NCBI GenBank assembly: GCA_002747395.1
Contig: PDPE01000035.1
Span: 52,517-116,516, forward strand
Origin: Pseudomonadota bacterium
Lineage (GTDB): Bacteria; Pseudomonadota; Gammaproteobacteria; Pseudomonadales; Oleiphilaceae
Length of the DNA stretch: 64,000 bases
Direction: 5' to 3'
The notes beneath the pieces were generated by a model. The model saw only the letters and a program-made list of their open reading frames with translations, was not told where the DNA came from and did not search any database. Shown here one piece after another: positions 1-9,169 of the stretch (position 1 is its first letter; every line of letters starts with the position of its first letter). Position numbers and translations under genes: made by a program.

Positions 1-4
1 GCAA

Positions 5-550
5 GTGACAACCATTTTATCTGTACGCAGAGGCGACGAGGTTGCATTGGGCGGGGATGGCCAGGTATCTTTGGGCAACACCGTAATGAAAGGCAATGCC
101 AGGAAGGTACGCAGACTTTATCATGGCAAGGTCATTGCCGGATTTGCCGGCGGTACAGCGGATGCTTTCACCCTTTTCGAACGATTTGAGGGAAAGCTGG
201 AGACGCACCAGGGCCACCTCACCCGGGCAGCAGTCGAACTGGCCAAAGACTGGCGCACGGACAGAGCACTGCGAAGGCTGGAAGCCTTGTTGGCAGTTGC
301 AGACAAAACCACCTCGTTGATCATAACTGGCAACGGGGATGTAATCGAACCGGAGCACAACCTGATTGCTATTGGCTCCGGCGGGCCTTTCGCGCAAGCG
401 GCAGCGCGTGCGATGCTGGAAAACACAGACCTTTGTGCCAGAGACATTGTCGAAAAAGGGCTGACTATCGCCGGAGACATTTGTGTTTACACCAATCACA
501 CTTGCACTATTGAAGAAATTCACAGCGGAAACGATCACAGCGCCGAGTAA
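5..550 (+). CDS. hslV: ATP-dependent protease proteolytic subunit HslV
   Basis: HslV is the threonine peptidase core of the HslUV (ClpYQ) proteasome-like complex in the cytoplasm. Two hexameric rings of it degrade proteins unfolded by the HslU ATPase. The 181-residue product has the family start, with Thr2 as the expected nucleophile after Met removal, followed by SVRRGD and the conserved [10 protein letters not shown] and [15 protein letters not shown] segments. The length is normal. The start codon is GTG, four bases from the window edge, and is fixed by the required Thr2, so any ribosome site and promoter lie outside. hslU follows after 46 bases in the same direction, the usual two-gene operon. 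Function is assigned by clear family identity. Confidence 0.97.
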   Translation: MTTILSVRRGDEVALGGDGQVSLGNTVMKGNARKVRRLYHGKVIAGFAGGTADAFTLFERFEGKLETHQGHLTRAAVELAKDWRTDRALRRLEALLAVADKTTSLIITGNGDVIEPEHNLIAIGSGGPFAQAAARAMLENTDLCARDIVEKGLTIAGDICVYTNHTCTIEEIHSGNDHSAE

Positions 551-596
551 TTGGCTCGAATAAAGAATTGCAATCACCCAACCTGGAACCCCATCT

Positions 597-1919
597 ATGT
601 CCTCAATGACCCCTCGCGAAATTGTTCACGAACTAGACAAGCACATTATCGGCCAGGAAAGCGCCAAGCGTGCCGTTGCCATCGCCCTCAGAGATCGTTG
701 GCGCCGAATGCAACTGGAAGAAACCCTGAGAGATGAGATAACACCCAAAAACATACTGATGATAGGGCCGACCGGCGTAGGCAAGACTGAAATCGCCAGG
801 CGCCTTGCCAGACTTGCCGACGCGCCCTTTATAAAGGTTGAGGCGACAAAGTTTACCGAGGTGGGTTATGTTGGCCGGGATGTAGAGTCGATTATCAGAG
901 ACCTGGCAGAAACCGCTGTCAAACTTCATCGCGAGAAAGAAATGGCCCGGGTACTCAACCAGGCCATGGACGCGGCTGAGGAACGGATTCTGGATGCGCT
1001 GCTGCCCCCGGCACGAACCGACACGGAAAAGAACAGGGAAGAATCCGCTACCCGTCAGATTTTCAGAAAAAAACTGCGGGAAGGCGAACTCGATGAGAAA
1101 GAAATTGAAATCGACATTAAGGCCACACCGATCGGGGTTGAGATCATGGCTCCTCCCGGCATGGAGGAAATGACCAGCCAATTGCAAAGCATGTTCTCCA
1201 ACATGTCGGGTGATCGAAAAAAAACGAAGAAACTCAAGGTGGCGGACGCCTTTCGCAAGCTGCAAGAAGAAGAAGCAGCCAAACTGATCAATGAAGAAGA
1301 ATTGAAAGCGAACGCAATTCAGGGTGTCGAGCAGAATGGCATCGTATTTATTGATGAGATTGACAAGGTGGCCAGGCGCACAGAAGGTGCTTCTGCCGAT
1401 GTTTCAAGAGAAGGTGTACAGCGAGACCTGCTGCCACTGATCGAGGGCTCTACCGTCAGCACCAAGTACGGAATGATCAAAACCGATCATATTTTATTTA
1501 TTGCATCAGGCGCTTTTCACCTGTCCAGGCCTTCCGATCTGATCCCTGAATTGCAGGGCAGGCTGCCGATCAGGGTTGAACTGGATGCCTTGTCTCCCAA
1601 CGACTTCAAACGCATATTGACGGAACCGGATGCCTCACTGACGGAACAGTATAAAGCCTTGATGGATACCGAGGGGCTGGAACTGATTTTAACAGAGGAT
1701 GCCATCGAGCGGATCGCAGAAATCGCCTGGTCAGTGAATGAGAAAACCGAGAACATAGGTGCGAGAAGACTGCACACGGTACTGGAACGTCTTTTGGAAA
1801 AGGCATCCTTCGGTGCCGGCGACACCATCACCGGATCACTGACTATCGGCGAAGACTATGTCAATGATCAGTTGACCGACCTGGTAGACGATGAAGACCT
1901 GAGCCGCTATATTCTCTGA
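597..1919 (+). CDS. hslU: HslU ATPase subunit of the HslUV protease
   Basis: HslU is the AAA+ unfoldase that feeds substrates into HslV. The 440-residue product has Walker A GPTGVGKT at residues 57-64, the family GYVGRDVES pore-region motif just after it, a variable I-domain at about 110-240, and Walker B within [10 protein letters not shown]. The C-terminal end LSRYIL matches the tail that docks into HslV pockets. It starts with ATG 46 bases after hslV, so the pair is almost certainly co-transcribed. No clear hairpin terminator was seen after the stop, but an 18-bp imperfect tandem duplication lies there (1926-1961). Confidence 0.97.
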   Translation: MSSMTPREIVHELDKHIIGQESAKRAVAIALRDRWRRMQLEETLRDEITPKNILMIGPTGVGKTEIARRLARLADAPFIKVEATKFTEVGYVGRDVESIIRDLAETAVKLHREKEMARVLNQAMDAAEERILDALLPPARTDTEKNREESATRQIFRKKLREGELDEKEIEIDIKATPIGVEIMAPPGMEEMTSQLQSMFSNMSGDRKKTKKLKVADAFRKLQEEEAAKLINEEELKANAIQGVEQNGIVFIDEIDKVARRTEGASADVSREGVQRDLLPLIEGSTVSTKYGMIKTDHILFIASGAFHLSRPSDLIPELQGRLPIRVELDALSPNDFKRILTEPDASLTEQYKALMDTEGLELILTEDAIERIAEIAWSVNEKTENIGARRLHTVLERLLEKASFGAGDTITGSLTIGEDYVNDQLTDLVDDEDLSRYIL

Positions 1920-1925
1920 CATACC

Positions 1926-1961
1926 CTGTCATTCTGGCACACGCTGTCATGCTGGCCGGTG
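1926..1961. repeat. 18-bp imperfect tandem duplication after hslU
   Basis: Two adjacent 18-base units (1926-1943 and 1944-1961) both begin CTGTCAT and share CTGG at the same offset. They lie just after the hslU stop. No function is visible. It belongs to the set of short tandem repeats seen across the window. Confidence 0.5.
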
Positions 1962-2112
1962 CCCATGGCAGCGCAAGTGAACTATACTTGTCGGAAGCTT
2001 GCCTAAAGCTCGTTAAAACCGAATAACAATCATACATCCGACATTCTGCCCGATGACTCGAAACCGGGCGACTGTCACCATTATCAGATGCTCGCATCGG
2101 GGGGTACACCGC

Positions 2113-2616
2113 ATGTTCACGCTTGGCAACAAAAAAATCGTATGTATTACCGGCACGGTTTCATCCGCCAGGGAAAATGAGGCACCCCGTTACCTTCTGG
2201 TCAAAGAAGGCTTCAGGCGCCCGGTCTGGTTTACCAGCTACCATTCCCTGAATGATGCCGATTACGAAAAAATCAGCGATGGCAGCTATCACGTCGCCAA
2301 AATGAACAACAGGGTGCTCGCGGACATGGAGTTCGGCAACGGTCATGTCGGTATTTTTACTGACCGGTTTGAAGAGGCCTGCAGGGTGTCGGAGCTGGGG
2401 GTACTGGTCGCGGCTCACCCGCAAATTGTGACCCAGATCGTAAACAAATTTCCCACTGCTACCATCTTTGCACTCAAGGCACCAGGTACGGAGCTGACGT
2501 CCAGCCTGAAGCCCCTGGCACACCACGCCCATTTCCATCGCATGGATATTGACCTTGGTCGTTCCGGGGTGTGGACTGATGCAGTGGAACAAATGAAAGA
2601 ACATCTCGGAATTTAA
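2113..2616 (+). CDS. Degenerate guanylate-kinase-like protein, function unknown
   Basis: The 167-residue product aligns by eye with the guanylate kinase fold. An N-terminal strand KKIVCITG sits where the P-loop should be, a YHVA segment matches the YHFV of GMP kinases, FGNGHVGIFTDRFEEA resembles FGNYYGTSREAIE, and a later strand precedes the segment equal to the IFILPP strand. The P-loop itself reads GTVSSAREN rather than GxxGxGKS, so kinase activity is unlikely. I prefer the ATG at 2113 over one at 2053 because a run of G at 2100-2104 is a well-spaced ribosome site and the extra upstream residues look non-coding. It sits alone between hslU and the trypsin gene. An inactive GMP kinase or PhnN relative used for binding is possible, but the role is unknown. 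Confidence 0.6.
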   Translation: MFTLGNKKIVCITGTVSSARENEAPRYLLVKEGFRRPVWFTSYHSLNDADYEKISDGSYHVAKMNNRVLADMEFGNGHVGIFTDRFEEACRVSELGVLVAAHPQIVTQIVNKFPTATIFALKAPGTELTSSLKPLAHHAHFHRMDIDLGRSGVWTDAVEQMKEHLGI

Positions 2617-2667
2617 ACCGGTCACTCAATCCGGCGTGTTCTGACATAACCACATACGGAGCTCTCG

Positions 2668-4440
2668 ATGAAGTTGCACACCAGACAGATTGCCCGCTTG
2701 CCACAGTTCCTGTTACTGCTCCTGTTGCTTGCGGCTGGCTACTGTTTGCCCCCCTTTCCAGACGCGTTTGCAGCCTCCGAAGAAAGCGTCTATCGTGTGC
2801 AACAACAATATGTCGCCTTTTATGGTCGACCAGGAGACCTCCCCGGCGTTTTCTATTGGGCTGATCGACTGGAAGCCGGGGGTGGCCTGTCTGCCATTCA
2901 ATCCGCATTTGCCGACTCGGAAGAATTTCGTAACCGAATCATTCCGGGTTCAGCGACTTCCGTGGCCGAACTCACCCGCTCCGAGCTGAACTCCCTGGTC
3001 AACAGGTTGTACCAAAACATGTTTGGCCGTGATGGAGACCCCCGAGGCATGCAATACTGGGTGGGTGAACTGGAGAGCGGCGACAGAAGCCTGGCCGATA
3101 TATCTACAGCCCTCGCGGAGGGCGCGCCAGTGAGTAGCGATGACTACACCCTTTTACAGAACAGGGTGATATTGGCGCAGTATATCAGTGAAGAAATTGA
3201 CCTGAAGGCCATCGCCTACGGTAATGCACAAATCGATACTGCCAGAGATTTCCTGTTTTCCAGTATTGATGGTCTGGAAGATAACCCTTTTGAGGTTGAT
3301 ATCACCCCTTTGCTGCGCGCATTGGAGGCGAATACCAATGTCAATCTCCCCCCCGTCGCCGACGCTGGCCCTGACCAGACTGTCAGCAGTGGTGAAATCG
3401 TGTTTCTGAACGGAACAGGCAGCAAAGACAGCGATGGTTCGATCCACAAGTATAGCTGGGAGCAGTTAGCCACTACCATTATCAACCGAAAACAACCACG
3501 CATCATCAATGGCTCGAAAGCGGGTAGCGGCCAGTTTCCCTGGCAAGTTGCCCTGCTCACCGACCCGCAAGACGGGTTTGCAAGCCAGACCTGCGGCGGC
3601 TCCATCATCCATGAGCGCTGGATTCTCACGGCGGCACACTGTTATAGCGAGGGCGAAGAAACCTATGTAGCGGCCGCGAGCCTCAGTCTTTACAAACTGA
3701 ATCCGGATTACATGGTCAAGGCAAAACGCTGGATTCTTCACCCTGACTTTGATATCGAGACCCTGGACAACGACATTGCCTTGCTGGAACTGAATTCTCC
3801 CCTGAACCTGGCAAAGTGCAACGGTCGTTGCTCGGCCATTGGCCTTGTAAACAGGAACAACGAAACTTCGGTTGCCTCCGCATCCAGACCTGCCATTGTC
3901 AGTGGCTGGGGAAACACATCGCGGGTTGAAGAGATTTTCTCACACGAACTGCTGTGGGCTGAACTGGCCATTATCGACTGTAAGGCCAGCCCTTCCATGT
4001 ACACAGACCTGGATATAACAGACAACATGATCTGCGCTGCCGCCCCCGCCTTCGACACGGACTCATGCCAGGGTGACAGTGGTGGCCCGTTGGTCGTTGC
4101 CAATGGTTCCGGCTACCTGCTGGCAGGTATCGTCAGTTGGGGTAATGGCTGCGCCGTAGAGGGTTATCCCGGCGTATTCTCGCGCGTCGCCAATTACACC
4201 AAATGGATTGATGACCAAACCGGTGGCGACTGCTGTTCCGGCTCGACGAGTGATGGAGATGGTGGCGGCAATCCGGAGGATACTCGGGTTCAGATCAGTA
4301 ATCGCTTCTCTGCCACACCCTCATTTACCGCCCCGGCAGTGGAACAGGCCACCAACCTGTATTTTAAACTGACGGTGACAGACAACGAAAACAGTTCCTC
4401 ATCAGATCAGGTTGCGGTAACAATCATGCCGGCCAGCTAA
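2668..4440 (+). CDS. Secreted trypsin-like serine protease nested in a PKD-like domain, with N-terminal DUF4214-like region
   Basis: This is a 590-residue exported protease. Residues 1-36 form a hydrophobic signal peptide. Residues about 41-152 hold two repeats of the DUF4214 type (FYGRPGDLPGVFYW, then MFGRDGDPRGMQYW). Residues 228-266 are the first half of a PKD-like domain (PPVADAGPDQTV ... YSWEQ). The S1 domain runs from the activation site PR/IINGS (Arg278-Ile279) to about 516, with triad His324 (TAAHC), Asp369 and Ser471 (GDSGGP). Asp465 stands at the trypsin 189 position, so cleavage after Lys/Arg is expected. Residues 538-587 (SATPSFTAP ... LTVTDN) are the second half of the PKD-like domain. 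The downstream convergent gene encodes a Kunitz inhibitor. Domain calls are firm; the secretion route and substrate are unknown. Confidence 0.93.
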   Translation: MKLHTRQIARLPQFLLLLLLLAAGYCLPPFPDAFAASEESVYRVQQQYVAFYGRPGDLPGVFYWADRLEAGGGLSAIQSAFADSEEFRNRIIPGSATSVAELTRSELNSLVNRLYQNMFGRDGDPRGMQYWVGELESGDRSLADISTALAEGAPVSSDDYTLLQNRVILAQYISEEIDLKAIAYGNAQIDTARDFLFSSIDGLEDNPFEVDITPLLRALEANTNVNLPPVADAGPDQTVSSGEIVFLNGTGSKDSDGSIHKYSWEQLATTIINRKQPRIINGSKAGSGQFPWQVALLTDPQDGFASQTCGGSIIHERWILTAAHCYSEGEETYVAAASLSLYKLNPDYMVKAKRWILHPDFDIETLDNDIALLELNSPLNLAKCNGRCSAIGLVNRNNETSVASASRPAIVSGWGNTSRVEEIFSHELLWAELAIIDCKASPSMYTDLDITDNMICAAAPAFDTDSCQGDSGGPLVVANGSGYLLAGIVSWGNGCAVEGYPGVFSRVANYTKWIDDQTGGDCCSGSTSDGDGGGNPEDTRVQISNRFSATPSFTAPAVEQATNLYFKLTVTDNENSSSSDQVAVTIMPAS

Positions 4441-4549
4441 CTGCAGAGGCGCCAATCCGTGCGTGAATGCCATTCTGTATTGTGATATTGTGCAGCGAAA
4501 TATCGCGGCAGGGTTTGTTCCAGAGCACCGCTTGCTGCAACTTTCCGGG

Positions 4550-4840
4550 TTATTTCGGCGCACAGGCGGTTTGACACTCCACCAGCGTTTTAAACGGCAC
4601 AACCCCTCCACAACCACCATAAATAAATACTTCACATCGATCGACATCCTGATTGAAGTAGTAGTATCTGAATGCTGCCTTGCATTTTCCGGAAGCAGGT
4701 AACAGTGCACATCGCTCGGGAAGCTGCCGCACCGGTTCCAGTTCCTGCCCTTGCTCTCCAAAACTGCTGGTACTGCTGCAACCCGGAGCGGAAAGAATGA
4801 TCCCGATCATCAGGCTGTTTCGAATCGCTTTTTTCATCAT
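4550..4840 (-). CDS. Kunitz/BPTI-type protease inhibitor lipoprotein
   Basis: The 96-residue product has a lipoprotein signal ending in LSAPGC, with Cys21 as the lipidation site, a short linker, and one Kunitz domain. Its six cysteines (44, 53, 69, 77, 89, 93) have spacings 9-16-8-12-4, against 9-16-8-13-4 in bovine BPTI. The YYYFN and YGGC signatures are present. The residue after the second cysteine, Lys54, is at the P1 position, as in BPTI, so a trypsin-like target is expected. The gene is convergent with the trypsin gene, 109 bases from its stop. Kunitz domains are typical of animals and uncommon in bacteria. Likely role (inference): envelope-anchored protection from the neighbouring protease or from host trypsins. 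The ribosome site before the tandem ATGs is weak. Confidence 0.9.
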   Translation of the reverse strand: MMKKAIRNSLMIGIILSAPGCSSTSSFGEQGQELEPVRQLPERCALLPASGKCKAAFRYYYFNQDVDRCEVFIYGGCGGVVPFKTLVECQTACAPK

Positions 4841-4865
4841 TATGAGCCAATGGAATTGATACGCG

Positions 4866-4897
4866 AAAAAAGAGGCGGCAAAAACGCCGCCTCTTTC
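4866..4897 (-). terminator. Rho-independent terminator of gapA
   Basis: On the minus strand an 11-bp perfect stem (4869-4879 with 4886-4896, GCCGCCTCTTT type) with a six-base loop is followed by a run of T. It lies 23 bases after the gapA stop codon. It also overlaps the upstream region of the Kunitz gene, so that gene needs its own promoter or readthrough. Confidence 0.88.
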
Positions 4898-4919
4898 TCT
4901 TCATAAAGGTCAGGACCGG

Positions 4920-5981
<1,062 letters not shown>

Positions 5982-6007
5982 TTCTGGTTTTGATTGTCAG
6001 TTATTAG

Positions 6008-6076
6008 CTGTATCTACTCACCCTCCTGGTACAGGCTTCCGCGAGCAGCCAGCACAAGAAGCGTGAGTAGATACAG
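6008..6076. repeat. Inverted repeat with 14-bp arms
   Basis: CTGTATCTACTCAC at 6008-6021 is matched by its exact reverse complement at 6063-6076, enclosing 41 bases. It lies between gapA and the CBS gene. The arm core CTACTCAC recurs as GTGAGTAG just outside the large inverted repeat near 15.57 kb, and AGTAGATAC recurs just before vsr at 20.6 kb, so this may be one copy of a dispersed element. Confidence 0.6.
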
Positions 6077-6108
6077 TCAGAGTATCGGCACAGGGAACGG
6101 GGGCCCGG

Positions 6109-6516
6109 TTACTTCACCAGATCGCACAGCCCCTGCAACACCAGTTCACTGTAGCGCACAACTCCAAGAATTTCTTCCCCTTTCAATACCGGAGCAACGG
6201 ACAGGCCAAAGCGATCGAACAAACGGGCGCAATAACGCACATCCAGCTCCGGTGGCACAGTCATCATTGGCTTGGTCATAATTTCGTACAGGTTAACCCG
6301 CTCTGGCGCACGATCTTTTGCCAGTACTTTCGATGCAATATCCGACAGCAACACCAGGCCATGCGCATCATGCTCGTGCCTTTTTTTCACAATGACCACC
6401 CTTGCGTCATTGGCAAGCAGCTGCTCCAAAGCCTCTTGCACTGTACACAATCCGTCCATTTCGACAAAAATAGGGCGCATGACATCCTGGGCCAGAACGA
6501 CTTTGCGATGCATCAT
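6109..6516 (-). CDS. Small CBS-domain protein
   Basis: The 135-residue product consists of a pair of CBS domains (about 9-60 and 73-130). The second begins with EIMTKPMMTVPPEL, a classical CBS opening. CBS pairs bind adenine nucleotides and usually gate a partner enzyme, channel or transporter. Its start overlaps the stop of the PII-like gene in an ATGA junction (6513-6516), so the two are translationally coupled. It is the last gene of the operon DUF1538-DUF1538-PII-CBS. Inferred role: adenylate-responsive control of the DUF1538 membrane proteins. Confidence 0.85.
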   Translation of the reverse strand: MMHRKVVLAQDVMRPIFVEMDGLCTVQEALEQLLANDARVVIVKKRHEHDAHGLVLLSDIASKVLAKDRAPERVNLYEIMTKPMMTVPPELDVRYCARLFDRFGLSVAPVLKGEEILGVVRYSELVLQGLCDLVK

Positions 6517-6863
6517 AGCAGCTTCTCCACATCATCGGTTATTTTCGCAGCCTGCTGACTGATGCCGACGGCATCTTCCACATCGAGTTGCAACGCAATA
6601 CCTGTGCCTGGCTTTTCTTCAAATTGACCTGCTCGCCCGATTTCTTCAAGAATATGGCGACTCAGATGCTCTTCAACCAAAAAAAGAATGACGTCACGCT
6701 GGTTTTCCAGACTCAGGCCAAAAAATGTCTTTGAGCGTTTCAGCCCCTCTCCTCTGGCATGGTTTATTACCGTTGCTCCGGTTGCACCTGCTTTTCTGGC
6801 AGCATCCATCACCGCATCAGTTTTATCATCATTAAGAAACACTATAATCATTTTGAAGTGCAC
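6513..6863 (-). CDS. PII-like (GlnB-fold) regulatory protein
   Basis: The 116-residue product resembles the PII superfamily: a short beta strand MIIVFLND, a helix, then the region ATVINHARGEGLKRS where the T-loop lies in true PII proteins, and a strand DVILFLVEEH. The classical uridylylated T-loop tyrosine motif is absent, so control by GlnD is doubtful. PII-like proteins trimerise and bind nucleotides to control transporters. The GTG start at 6863 is favoured by GAGGG seven bases upstream. It overlaps the CBS gene by four bases and follows the DUF1538 genes by 46 bases. Likely a sensor for that transporter. Confidence 0.75.
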   Translation of the reverse strand: MHFKMIIVFLNDDKTDAVMDAARKAGATGATVINHARGEGLKRSKTFFGLSLENQRDVILFLVEEHLSRHILEEIGRAGQFEEKPGTGIALQLDVEDAVGISQQAAKITDDVEKLL

Positions 6864-6909
6864 AATGATTCCCTCTCGTTAATTCTGTTGACTGGAAAGA
6901 CACAAAGCA

Positions 6910-7710
6910 TCATACCTTCTCCATTTTGTTTTTCTTTTTTCGCAAGTTAATCCAATATTCCGATATCTGTGCATAAGCCATTACCGACATAATGGGAAAC
7001 AAGCTGGCAAAGGCAATGAGCCCGAACCCGTCAATTAGCGGGTTTCTCCCCGGTACGGTTTCAGACAGCCCCAACCCCAGGGCGGCAACCAGAGGCACTG
7101 TCACTGTAGAGGTGGTGACACCACCGGAGTCATAGGCAAGCGGTATAATCAATTTTGGGGCAAAACAGGTTTGAATCACCACAACAATGTATCCCGCAAT
7201 GATATACCAGTGTATCGGATCACCGACAACGATTCGGTAAGCTCCGAGCGATATGCCGAATGCCACACCAAATGCAACCGCAATACGCAACCCCCAGACC
7301 CCTATCGCACCACCGGATACTTCGTTTGCCTTGATCGCCACCGCAATCAGGGACGGTTCGGCGATAGTGGTACTAAAGCCGATCATAAAGGCAAAAAGAT
7401 ATACCCAGCCATAGTCCCGCCAACTGATTTCCGTGGCAGCCACCACTTCCGATGCAACGCTGACCCCCTGGATAAATGCCGGATCAGTCAGCTGCTCGGC
7501 CATAAGTCGCCCAAGAGGAAACAGGCACCACTCAAGACCAAGCAGGAACAGGGAAAGACCCACCAGCACCCAGATGAAACCGGTAATAATCCGCGCCAGA
7601 TTTGCCGGAACACTTCGTATAACAGCAAACTGGAAACCGAAAATAATCGCGATAATCGGAATGACATCGTTAACAGTACCAAAGAAAACCAATAATATTT
7701 GTTCGAGCAT
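6910..7710 (-). CDS. DUF1538 membrane protein, second of a pair
   Basis: The 266-residue polytopic membrane protein has about seven hydrophobic segments and the DUF1538 hallmarks TTIAEPSLIAVAIKA and the [15 protein letters not shown] motif near two thirds of the length. It shares these with the preceding gene, so the two are paralogues. Its ATG overlaps the previous stop (TAATG), so translation is coupled. From memory, paired DUF1538 proteins have been reported to act as a two-component Na+/H+ antiporter in a Halomonas species; I could not verify this here. The adjacent PII-like and CBS genes suggest a regulated ion transporter. Confidence 0.82.
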   Translation of the reverse strand: MLEQILLVFFGTVNDVIPIIAIIFGFQFAVIRSVPANLARIITGFIWVLVGLSLFLLGLEWCLFPLGRLMAEQLTDPAFIQGVSVASEVVAATEISWRDYGWVYLFAFMIGFSTTIAEPSLIAVAIKANEVSGGAIGVWGLRIAVAFGVAFGISLGAYRIVVGDPIHWYIIAGYIVVVIQTCFAPKLIIPLAYDSGGVTTSTVTVPLVAALGLGLSETVPGRNPLIDGFGLIAFASLFPIMSVMAYAQISEYWINLRKKKNKMEKV

Positions 7711-8447
7711 TATTGAATAATCATCCCGTAGGCCATAACGAATATCATAGGCGTTAATGAGGCAAATGCTATTAATCCGAAACCGTCAATCATCGGATTC
7801 CTCCCCCGGATTGACGAAGCCAGCCCTACCCCCAGTGCAGTCACCAGCGGCACAGTAATGGTGGACGTAGTGACGCCACCGGAATCATAGGCGATACCAA
7901 TAATTTCTTTTGGAGCGAACCAGGTCATAATGACAACAAGAACGTATCCGATGATAATAAACCATTGAATCGGCCAGCCTTTGATAATCCGAACGACACC
8001 CGTCACGATAGCCAACCCGACAGAAAAAGCAACCGTATAACGAAGACCATCAGCATAACCGGACTTTGCCGCCTCGGTCATTTCAATCAACCCCCCGACC
8101 GCTGCCACCTGCGCCGCCTCTGCGGATACCGCAATCAGTGCAGGCTCGGCAACCGTGGTACCAAACCCCAGGGAAAAACTGAAAATCATCAACCAGAGCA
8201 CACTGCCCTTTCGTGCAAAGGCATGAGCCATGCTTTCACCAATGGGAAACAGACCCTGCTCCAGGCCGTGGATAAAAAAGGTTAACCCCATGATGACAAA
8301 GATGACACCGATAATCAGTTGCCCGACATCAGGCAGCGGTTGTTTCAATACTGCCAGTTGAAAAAACAGGATCACTGCAGCAATCGGAGCCAGGTCTCGG
8401 AGACTGCCTGTCATGGACTGAAAAAGTTTTACGAGCGTTTTATGCAA
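7710..8447 (-). CDS. DUF1538 membrane protein, first of a pair
   Basis: The 245-residue polytopic protein has the DUF1538 segments [17 protein letters not shown] and [16 protein letters not shown], nearly identical to those of its downstream paralogue. It probably forms a heteromeric membrane complex with it. The apparent start is TTG at 8447 with AGGG about nine bases upstream; an in-frame ATG at 8414 is an alternative. It is the first gene of a four-gene minus-strand operon. Upstream lies a 20-bp triplicated repeat (8517-8576). Transport role is inferred from family and context. Confidence 0.8.
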   Translation of the reverse strand: MHKTLVKLFQSMTGSLRDLAPIAAVILFFQLAVLKQPLPDVGQLIIGVIFVIMGLTFFIHGLEQGLFPIGESMAHAFARKGSVLWLMIFSFSLGFGTTVAEPALIAVSAEAAQVAAVGGLIEMTEAAKSGYADGLRYTVAFSVGLAIVTGVVRIIKGWPIQWFIIIGYVLVVIMTWFAPKEIIGIAYDSGGVTTSTITVPLVTALGVGLASSIRGRNPMIDGFGLIAFASLTPMIFVMAYGMIIQ

Positions 8448-8516
8448 AATATCAACCCTGTTTTATCTGCTCTGCCAACATGTCACGCCAACACAATGAA
8501 AATTCTGACTTTTATA

Positions 8517-8576
8517 AAAGGCTTGCAGAAATAACAAAAGGCTGGAAGCGACGGCAGAAGGCTTGCAGTAATAGTA
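8517..8576. repeat. 20-bp imperfect tandem triplication
   Basis: Three consecutive 20-base units (8517-8536, 8537-8556, 8557-8576) share the frame AAAAGGCTTGCAG. It lies in the upstream region of the DUF1538 operon, about 70 bases before its start. No operator resemblance was recognised. Confidence 0.65.
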
Positions 8577-8660
8577 GCGCAACAACCACAGGTATGGGTA
8601 GCCTTTATCCCATTTTAATATATTTGATTGAGTAAACCTTTAAACCGCAATGGGCGCCGG

Positions 8661-9098
8661 TCAAAATGCACTAAAAGCAACATCAGAGAAATAGATCACT
8701 ACCAGGTAGCGAATGGATTTACCGATAAAAGTCAGCGTGAAAAACAGGGTAAAGGGCACCCGCATGACCCCGGCAACGAAAGTAAGCGGGTCTCCACCTA
8801 TGGGCAACCAGGCAAGCAGGAGAGACCAGACACCGTATTTCTGAAACCAGGATCGGGCAGATTCCAATGCACTGGCTTTAAAAGGAAACCACTTGCGATC
8901 CTGATAGTGCAGCAGATAGCCACCCGCCAACCAGTTTGCAGCCGCACCCAATGTATTTCCCAGGGAAGCCACCAGCCAGATCCATAACAGGTTTTCAGGC
9001 ATATTGGCGATGGCAGCAGCAACCACAAACTCGGAATAAAAGGGCAGCAGGGTTGCAGACAGGAAGGCACTGGCAAAAATCAGTAAAAATTCCACCGA
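8661..9098 (-). CDS. YqaA-family (DedA/VTT-like) membrane protein
   Basis: This small integral membrane protein matches Escherichia coli YqaA: FASAFLSATLLPFYSE at the N terminus, a central GNTLGAAANW segment, then WFQKYG, LLLAWLPIGGDPLTFVAGVMR and a last segment with GKSIRY. Family members are thought to act in membrane homeostasis, possibly lipid movement; the specific function is unknown. I set the start at the GTG at 9098 (145 residues) because GGAAGA precedes it by nine bases. The longer frame would start at a TTG without a ribosome site. Confidence 0.85.
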   Translation of the reverse strand, partial: SVEFLLIFASAFLSATLLPFYSEFVVAAAIANMPENLLWIWLVASLGNTLGAAANWLAGGYLLHYQDRKWFPFKASALESARSWFQKYGVWSLLLAWLPIGGDPLTFVAGVMRVPFTLFFTLTFIGKSIRYLVVIYFSDVAFSAF

Positions 9099-9169
9099 CA
9101 CACTTCTTCCAAAGAAAGGGCAAGGAGCGACAAACAAAACGTGAAACCGTCGCTACGAAGTGTCAGAAC

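Noticed and set aside
17..577. 186-codon minus-strand frame opposite hslV
   Set aside because: It is a complete shadow of hslV, whose identity is certain.
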